DNA from: Lachnospiraceae bacterium
Lineage (GTDB): Bacteria > Bacillota > Clostridia > Lachnospirales > Lachnospiraceae
Length of the DNA stretch: 10,527 bases
Assembly: GCA_017483425.1 (NCBI GenBank)
Contig: JAFUWM010000372.1
Location: forward strand, 1 to 10,527
Reading direction: 5' to 3'
Shown here: positions 6,365 through 10,527 of the stretch, piece by piece
Numbering within the stretch: the stretch's first letter is position 1
How the letters are laid out: each line of letters opens with the position of its first letter
The notes under the pieces: generated by a model
Databases searched by the model: none
What the model saw: only the letters and a program-made list of their open reading frames with translations
What the model was told of the DNA's origin: nothing
Position numbers and translations under genes: made by a program

Positions 6365-6619
6365 ATGCCTGCTGTTTTGGGTAATATCATAGTAATAGCC
6401 GCGCTGATAGTACTTGTCGTCTTTTGCATCAGACAGATAATCGGCGATATAAAGGGCGGAAGCTGTACGGGCTGCAGCGGCGGCTGCGCCTCGTGCGGCA
6501 GATCCTGCTCATCACGCACGGCAGACAGTAATATATCCGCCTCGAAAGCGGCGGATATATTAGATAAGATCGAGAAACCAAGATCCGCTTCAGATATAAG
6601 AAAACAGAGACATGGTTAA
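6365..6619 (+). CDS. FeoB-associated Cys-rich membrane protein
   Basis: This 84-residue protein has one N-terminal membrane helix (about 4-26, IIVIAALIVLVVFCI) followed by a cytosolic glycine/cysteine-rich patch with C34, C37, C41, C44 and C48 (spacing C-x2-C-x3-C-x2-C-x3-C); C21 lies in the helix. This layout and its position right after feoB match the FeoB-associated Cys-rich family, thought to help iron handling at FeoB in Firmicutes, though its mechanism is not established. Members are commonly about 40-60 residues; here a polar tail of about 34 residues (51-84) follows the cysteines. No Shine-Dalgarno precedes ATG 6365, and feoB stops 6 bases earlier, so translation is probably coupled. 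The tail contains a perfect 13-bp inverted repeat. The end overlaps the HMA gene by 8 bases. Confidence 0.85.
   Translation: MPAVLGNIIVIAALIVLVVFCIRQIIGDIKGGSCTGCSGGCASCGRSCSSRTADSNISASKAADILDKIEKPRSASDIRKQRHG
6529..6562 (+). repeat. Perfect 13-bp inverted repeat inside the Cys-rich gene
   Basis: TAATATATCCGCC at 6529-6541 and GGCGGATATATTA at 6550-6562 pair perfectly over 13 bp around an 8-base loop (TCGAAAGC). It lies in codons about 55-66, encoding NISASKAADIL. No T-run follows (next GATAAGATCG), so it is not a standard terminator. It may be an mRNA-stability or processing hairpin between feoB and the HMA gene. Confidence 0.7.
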
Positions 6620-6860
6620 AACTACATTAAAAATAGACGGTATGATGTGCTCGATGTGCGAGGCGCATATAAATGAAGCCATAAGAAAGGCCGTTACCGT
6701 CAAAAAAGTAAAATCTTCACATAAAAAGGGCGAATCGGTGATAATATCTGACGAAGCCTTGGATGAGCAGAGTATCCGGAAAGCCATAGGGGATACCGGC
6801 TATGAGCTCACCGGTTTTTCAGCGGAGCCGTATGTAAAGAAAGGATTATTTCATATCTGA
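6612..6860 (+). CDS. Small HMA-domain metal-binding protein
   Basis: The protein has 82 residues and begins with a heavy-metal-associated fold: strand VKTTLKIDG, the metal loop GMMCSMCEAHI (C13, C16, motif M-x-C-x2-C), helix INEAIRKAV, two strands around KKVKSSHKKGESVIIS, helix EQSIRKAI and the closing GYELTGF. The remaining residues SAEPYVKKGLFHI form a short conserved-looking tail. Such proteins bind Cu(I) or other soft metals and pass them to partners in the cytoplasm; which metal is bound here is not shown. Its ATG at 6612 overlaps the last 8 bases of the Cys-rich gene, has no good Shine-Dalgarno, and so is probably made by coupled translation as the last gene of the feo operon. It could be a metallochaperone or a metal buffer. 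Confidence 0.83.
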   Translation: MVKTTLKIDGMMCSMCEAHINEAIRKAVTVKKVKSSHKKGESVIISDEALDEQSIRKAIGDTGYELTGFSAEPYVKKGLFHI

Positions 6861-6863
6861 AAT

Positions 6864-6892
6864 TTGACACCTCTTGAATGGATGGTTATAGT
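6864..6892 (+). promoter_or_regulatory. Promoter of the alcohol/aldehyde dehydrogenase pair
   Basis: TTGACA at 6864-6869 and TATAGT at 6887-6892 are separated by 17 bases. Transcription should begin near 6899. The site starts 4 bases after the HMA stop, and no terminator hairpin lies between, so feo read-through could add to this promoter. AGGAAGG at 6917-6923 is the likely ribosome binding site, with an unusually long 13-base spacer. Confidence 0.72.
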
Positions 6893-6936
6893 ATGATACC
6901 GGAATTGTAATCATTCAGGAAGGTGTATCAATAATA

Positions 6937-8148
6937 ATGAATCTATTAAAGAAGGTCTACTGCAGGACATTTCAATTTGCCTTTAAGATGGCTATTCCCG
7001 TACTTCCGTACAGAGATCCCAAAGAGATGGCGAGCGTGGATGAGGTTCCGGTTTTATTAAGAAAACTCGGAAGAGGATCGGTGCTTTTAGTCACGGACAA
7101 GCCATTAAGGGAAGCGGGAGTCACGGCAAGGCTTGAGAAGGTGCTTGATGAGGCAGGGATCAAATGTGCCGTGTTTGACGGGACAGAGCAAAACCCCACA
7201 ATAAAAAATGTCGAGGCCGCAAGAAAGGTCTATATCAGGAATAACTGCAAAGCGCTCATAGGCTTTGGCGGAGGATCCTCAATAGACTGCGCGAAGGCTG
7301 TCGGGGCGAGGCTTGCCTATCCTAAACGCAGCATAGACCAGATGAAAGGCATACTTAAGATATGGCGCAGGATACCGCCTCTTATCGCGATCCCTACCAC
7401 CGCAGGTACCGGAAGCGAGGTAACAGTCGCGTCCATAATAACGGACAGCGACAAAAAGCATAAATATGCGCTCAACAGCTTTCCCCTTATACCGCACTAT
7501 AATGTACTTGATCCCAAGGTGACATACACCCTGCCGCCGTCGCTTACTGCGACGACCGGAATGGATGCGCTTACTCATGCAGTTGAAGCCTATATCGGCG
7601 GCTCTACAACCGCAAAGACGAGAAAGCTTGCAAAGGAAGCCGTTAAGCTTATATTTGAAAATATTGAGACGGCTTATAAGGACGGGAAAAACTATGAGGC
7701 AAGGAATAAAATGCTTCATGCTTCAAACAGGGCGGGACTTGCCTTTTCCATCTCATATGTGGGATATGTGCATGCCGTCGCGCACTCTCTGGGCGGACAA
7801 TACGGAATCCCGCACGGTCTTGCAAATGCTGTTCTCCTGCCCATAGTTCTTGAGGACTACGGCGAGTGTGTATATAAAAAGCTGTCGGAGCTTGCGTTTG
7901 TCGCCGGAATAGGCGAGGAAGGCGAATCTGAGGAGCAGAACGCAAAGCGTTTTATCGCTGCCATACGGAAGAAGAATAAGAGCATGGGAATACCGGAAAA
8001 GCTTAAGGGGATCAGAAAGGAAGATATCCCCGTCATGGCAGGTCATGCTGACAGGGAGGGAAATCCGCTGTATCCCGTGCCTAAGCTTATGGACGCGAAG
8101 GAGCTTGAAAGATTTTATTATAAGGTTGCGGATTGGGGTGAAGATTAA
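6937..8148 (+). CDS. Iron-containing (group III) alcohol dehydrogenase
   Basis: The 403-residue protein is a group III NAD(P)-dependent alcohol dehydrogenase, interconverting alcohols and aldehydes. The nucleotide site is GFGGGSSIDCAKA (109-121), followed by the family block IPTTAGTGSEVT (152-163). The expected metal ligands are all present: D210 and H214 in GMDALTHAVEAYI, H279 in VHAVAHSLGG and H293 in GIPHGLANA. These bind Fe(II) in well studied members, although some bind zinc. Length is typical (about 380-410). It is cytosolic, with no signal peptide. The aldehyde dehydrogenase begins 2 bases after its stop, implying one transcript and successive steps on the same aldehyde. The substrate cannot be read from sequence. 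ATG 6937 is the only good start. Confidence 0.93.
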   Translation: MNLLKKVYCRTFQFAFKMAIPVLPYRDPKEMASVDEVPVLLRKLGRGSVLLVTDKPLREAGVTARLEKVLDEAGIKCAVFDGTEQNPTIKNVEAARKVYIRNNCKALIGFGGGSSIDCAKAVGARLAYPKRSIDQMKGILKIWRRIPPLIAIPTTAGTGSEVTVASIITDSDKKHKYALNSFPLIPHYNVLDPKVTYTLPPSLTATTGMDALTHAVEAYIGGSTTAKTRKLAKEAVKLIFENIETAYKDGKNYEARNKMLHASNRAGLAFSISYVGYVHAVAHSLGGQYGIPHGLANAVLLPIVLEDYGECVYKKLSELAFVAGIGEEGESEEQNAKRFIAAIRKKNKSMGIPEKLKGIRKEDIPVMAGHADREGNPLYPVPKLMDAKELERFYYKVADWGED

Positions 8149-8150
8149 CT

Positions 8151-9524
8151 ATGGGTATAGAAGATACGCTAAAGGCACAGAGAAAATTCTTTAACAGCGG
8201 AGCAACGCTTTCTGTAGATTTCAGGATACAGGCGCTTAAAAGGCTGTACCGAAATGTAAAAAAATATGAATCCGAGATCGGGGAAGCTTTAAAAAAGGAT
8301 CTGGGAAAAAGCAGGCTTGAGGGGTATTTTTGCGAGACCGGGCTTGTGCTCTCGGAGATAAGCTATATGATACGCCATGTGCGGGGCTATGCCAGAGAAA
8401 AGACCGTATATTCGCCTATAACCCAGTTTGTATCAAGGAGCTTCATTAAGCCATCGCCCTATGGATGTACGCTTATCATGAGTCCGTGGAATTATCCGCT
8501 GCTGCTCACACTTGATCCGCTTGTGGATGCCATAGCTGCGGGAAATACGGCCATAGTTAAGCCGAGCGCTTATTCTCCGGCATCAAGCGATATCATAGCA
8601 AAGCTTATAAAGGAGAGCTTCAAGCCGGAGCATGTGGCGGTCGTCACAGGGGGCAGAAAAGAGAATTCGGCTCTTCTGGAGCAGAAATTCGATCTTATAT
8701 TCTTCACCGGAAGCCAGGCTGTAGGGAAAGAGGTATTAAGGCATGCTGCCGGGAATCTGACGCCAACGGTTCTGGAGCTTGGAGGCAAGAGCCCGTGCAT
8801 TATAGACAGCAGCGCGAAGATAAAGCTCGCGGCAAGAAGGTTTGTCTTTGCCAAGTTCCTTAACTGCGGACAGACCTGTGTGGCTCCCGACTATGTACTG
8901 TGTCATGAAAGCATCAAGGATGAATTCGTAAGGGAGCTTAAGCGCGAGATAAAGAGGCAGTACGGCGCGGAGCCCATAAACAATCCGGATTATGGAAAGA
9001 TAATAAACACTAAGCATTTTGACAGGCTCAAAGGGCTTATTGATAAGGACAAGGTAGTCTGTGGCGGGGAGCTTGATGAAGAAAGGCTTAAGATAGCGCC
9101 GACCGTAATGGATGGTGTCACTTATGATGATGCGGTGATGAAGGAGGAGATATTCGGCCCTCTGGTACCCATACTTACGTTTGAGAGCTATGATGAGATC
9201 TACAGGGATCTTGCGGATAAGCCCAAACCCCTTGCGCTTTATATATTTGCCGAGGATAAAAAGAGGATCAGGGAGGTTACGTCAAGAGTATCCTACGGTG
9301 GAGGCTGCATAAATGACGCGGTCGTGCATCTTGCGACCAGCGAGATGGGCTTCGGCGGAGTCGGAGAGAGCGGCATGGGAGCATATCACGGCAAAGTTGG
9401 ATTTGATACTTTCTCTCATAAGAAGAGTATCCTTGATAAAAAGACCTTTATAGACATGCCGATGAGGTATCAGCCATATAAGAGCAGGATATATGAAAAG
9501 ATATTCCATATAGTGTTAAGATGA
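8151..9524 (+). CDS. Aldehyde dehydrogenase, class 3-like
   Basis: This enzyme oxidises aldehydes to acids with NAD(P)+. The 457 residues match the compact class 3 family (about 450-490), shorter than the usual 490-500 of other classes. Catalytic and binding residues are complete: N114 in SPWNYP, K137 in IVKPSAYSP, a glycine motif FFTGSQAVGKEV (184-195), E209 in LELGGKSP, the nucleophile C243 in NCGQTCVAPDYV, and E333/F335 in KEEIFGP. The tail RYQPYKSRIYEKIFHIVLR ends in a basic amphipathic stretch typical of class 3 bacterial members. The start is ATG 8151, 2 bases after the alcohol dehydrogenase stop; only a weak GGGGTG precedes it, so translation is probably coupled. Class 3 enzymes often act on medium or long aliphatic and aromatic aldehydes, but the substrate here is unknown. 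A terminator follows at 9544. Confidence 0.94.
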   Translation: MGIEDTLKAQRKFFNSGATLSVDFRIQALKRLYRNVKKYESEIGEALKKDLGKSRLEGYFCETGLVLSEISYMIRHVRGYAREKTVYSPITQFVSRSFIKPSPYGCTLIMSPWNYPLLLTLDPLVDAIAAGNTAIVKPSAYSPASSDIIAKLIKESFKPEHVAVVTGGRKENSALLEQKFDLIFFTGSQAVGKEVLRHAAGNLTPTVLELGGKSPCIIDSSAKIKLAARRFVFAKFLNCGQTCVAPDYVLCHESIKDEFVRELKREIKRQYGAEPINNPDYGKIINTKHFDRLKGLIDKDKVVCGGELDEERLKIAPTVMDGVTYDDAVMKEEIFGPLVPILTFESYDEIYRDLADKPKPLALYIFAEDKKRIREVTSRVSYGGGCINDAVVHLATSEMGFGGVGESGMGAYHGKVGFDTFSHKKSILDKKTFIDMPMRYQPYKSRIYEKIFHIVLR

Positions 9525-9543
9525 GGACAAAAATTAGGATTTT

Positions 9544-9571
9544 AAGGGGCGGGAGATTTTCCGTCCCTTTT
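9544..9571 (+). terminator. Intrinsic terminator after the aldehyde dehydrogenase
   Basis: AAGGGGCGG at 9544-9552 pairs with CCGTCCCTT at 9561-9569 (nine pairs, one G-T wobble), loop GAGATTTT, followed by the run TTTT ending at 9571. The T-run is short but the stem is GC-rich. It closes the dehydrogenase operon 20 bases after its stop codon. Confidence 0.75.
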
Positions 9572-9598
9572 GATTAGTACGGGAAATAGATGTATAAT
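9570..9598 (+). promoter_or_regulatory. Promoter of galK
   Basis: TTGATT at 9570-9575 and a perfect TATAAT at 9593-9598 are 17 bases apart. The -35 shares its first bases with the T-run of the terminator just before it. The predicted start near 9605 gives a short leader with GGAGG at 9628-9632, 9 bases before the galK ATG. Confidence 0.7.
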
Positions 9599-9641
9599 TA
9601 AATGTTGTGTGTATTAAGAACTTTTACGGAGGTATGTGTCA

Positions 9642-10527
9642 ATGAAAGACAAGGTTCTTGAATGTTTTAAGGAAAAATTCGGAGATGAGGGGGATATCAG
9701 ATGCTACTTCGCGCCGGGAAGGGTCAATCTGATCGGCGAGCATACGGATTATAACGGAGGCCATGTCTTCCCGTGCGCGCTCTCAATGGGGAATTACGGG
9801 GCTGCCAGGAAGCGTGATGACAGGATACTCAGATGGTTCAATATGACCTGGCCGGATGAGGGCGTGCAGGAGATAAGCATGGACGAGCTTCATCCTAATG
9901 ACAACGGCCTGTGGTATGACTATCAGCAGGGGGTCATCTGGGCAATGATGAAGGCCGGGATCAATATACCCGGAGGCTATGATATGGTGATGGCGGCGGA
10001 TCTTCCGGCAGGTTCGGGACTTTCGGCCTCGGCTTCTATCGAGGAGCTCGCAGCGATAATCGTAAAGGATCTCTATGACCTCCCGATAGATATGGTAGAC
10101 TGCGCAAAGTTCGGACAGGTTTCCGAGAATGACTACAACGGAAGCAATTCAGGCATCATGGATCAGTTCGCGTCAGCGCTCGGAAAAAAGGATCACGCCA
10201 TCTTTCTCGATACTGCGGATCTCAGCTATGAATACGTGCCGTTAAACCTTAAGAATGAGAAGATCGTTATAACAAATTCAAAGGTGAAGCATAACCTGAC
10301 GGAGAATTCGTATAACTCCTACAATACGAGACGTAAGGAGAGCGAAGAGGCTCTGGCCGATCTTCAGAAAGTGATCGATATAAACACACTTGGCGAGATT
10401 AACGAGGAGGAGTTTTTAAGCCACAGCGAGTATATAAAGAGCGACGTCTGCATGAAGAGGGCAAGGCATGCCGTATATGAGAATCAAAGGACGATAAAGG
10501 CGGTTTCGGCTCTGCAGAAGGGTGACC
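9642..10527 (+). CDS. galK: Galactokinase, N-terminal 295 residues (3' end beyond window)
   Basis: Galactokinase phosphorylates alpha-D-galactose to galactose 1-phosphate with ATP, the entry of the Leloir pathway, in the cytoplasm. The open frame from ATG 9642 runs to the window end without a stop. It holds the galactokinase signature GRVNLIGEHTDYNGG (26-40; R27, E33, H34, D36), the GHMP ATP loop LPAGSGLSASASIEE (121-135; usually P-x-G-x-G-L-S-S-S-A), and GIMDQFAS (171-178) with catalytic D174. YNTRRKESEEAL (227-238) is the usual region after the sugar site. About 295 of an expected 390-ish residues are visible. Its own promoter and a terminator upstream make it the first gene of a new unit. 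A three-residue repeat, SYN-SYN at 223-228, looks like a small local insertion. Confidence 0.95.
   Translation, partial: MKDKVLECFKEKFGDEGDIRCYFAPGRVNLIGEHTDYNGGHVFPCALSMGNYGAARKRDDRILRWFNMTWPDEGVQEISMDELHPNDNGLWYDYQQGVIWAMMKAGINIPGGYDMVMAADLPAGSGLSASASIEELAAIIVKDLYDLPIDMVDCAKFGQVSENDYNGSNSGIMDQFASALGKKDHAIFLDTADLSYEYVPLNLKNEKIVITNSKVKHNLTENSYNSYNTRRKESEEALADLQKVIDINTLGEINEEEFLSHSEYIKSDVCMKRARHAVYENQRTIKAVSALQKGD

Noticed and set aside
6893..6930. Hairpin hiding the ribosome binding site of the alcohol dehydrogenase
   Set aside because: TGATACC and GGTGTATCA pair only with a two-base bulge, and the left arm lies partly before the predicted transcription start.
9634..9645. Tiny upstream frame ATG TGT CAA TGA overlapping the galK start
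   Set aside because: It lies 1 base from the Shine-Dalgarno, too close for efficient initiation, and there is no sign of a leader-peptide design.

Overview
The window looks like a chromosomal segment of a motile, anaerobic Gram-positive bacterium of the Clostridia, most likely family Lachnospiraceae. The signs are a CheV of Bacillus/Clostridia type, two small FeoA genes ahead of feoB with a Cys-rich FeoB-associated protein behind it, strong AGGAGG ribosome binding sites, heavy use of ATA (Ile) and AGG/AGA (Arg) codons, and TTGACA/TATAAT-type promoters. The genus cannot be fixed from the sequence. Most of the window reads as core genome; I see no insertion sequence, phage gene, CRISPR array, tRNA or rRNA.

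Layout. (1) 1-519: the 3' end of an aldo/keto reductase with a C-terminal two-cluster ferredoxin domain. (2) 599-2183: cheV (chemotaxis coupling protein with receiver domain), then, 4 bases later, a TMEM175/DUF1211-type six-helix membrane protein. (3) 2180-3373, minus strand: a coenzyme F420-0:L-glutamate ligase (CofE)-like protein that meets the TMEM175 gene tail to tail with overlapping stop codons. (4) 3374-3557: a compact divergent control region with one good promoter in each direction and two copies of a TTAG-N6-CTAA element on the feo side. (5) 3558-6860: ferrous-iron uptake operon feoA-feoA-feoB, a FeoB-associated Cys-rich membrane protein and a small HMA-type metal-binding protein. 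(6) 6937-9524: an iron-dependent alcohol dehydrogenase and a class 3-type aldehyde dehydrogenase, two bases apart, with their own promoter. (7) 9544-9598: an intrinsic terminator followed at once by the promoter of galK, a galactokinase that runs off the right edge (9642-10527).

How the genes fit together. The feo block is a complete ferrous-iron importer (G-protein permease FeoB, two FeoA partners, Cys-rich helper) with an HMA protein overlapping the helper gene, so it was probably recruited to the same metal-handling job. The duplicated TTAG-N6-CTAA element on the feo promoter suggests a metal-responsive repressor of DtxR type. The next transcription unit encodes an alcohol dehydrogenase whose family uses iron, and no terminator separates it from feo. 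The divergent CofE-like gene is the most puzzling member: its family makes a polyglutamate tail on F420, a cofactor not expected in this kind of organism.

No stretch over 300 bases lacks a gene; the longest gap is the 184-base divergent control region. I found no clearly new multi-gene system. The best leads are the duplicated operator, the CofE-like protein of unknown substrate, and a perfect 13-bp inverted repeat inside an extended FeoB-associated gene.
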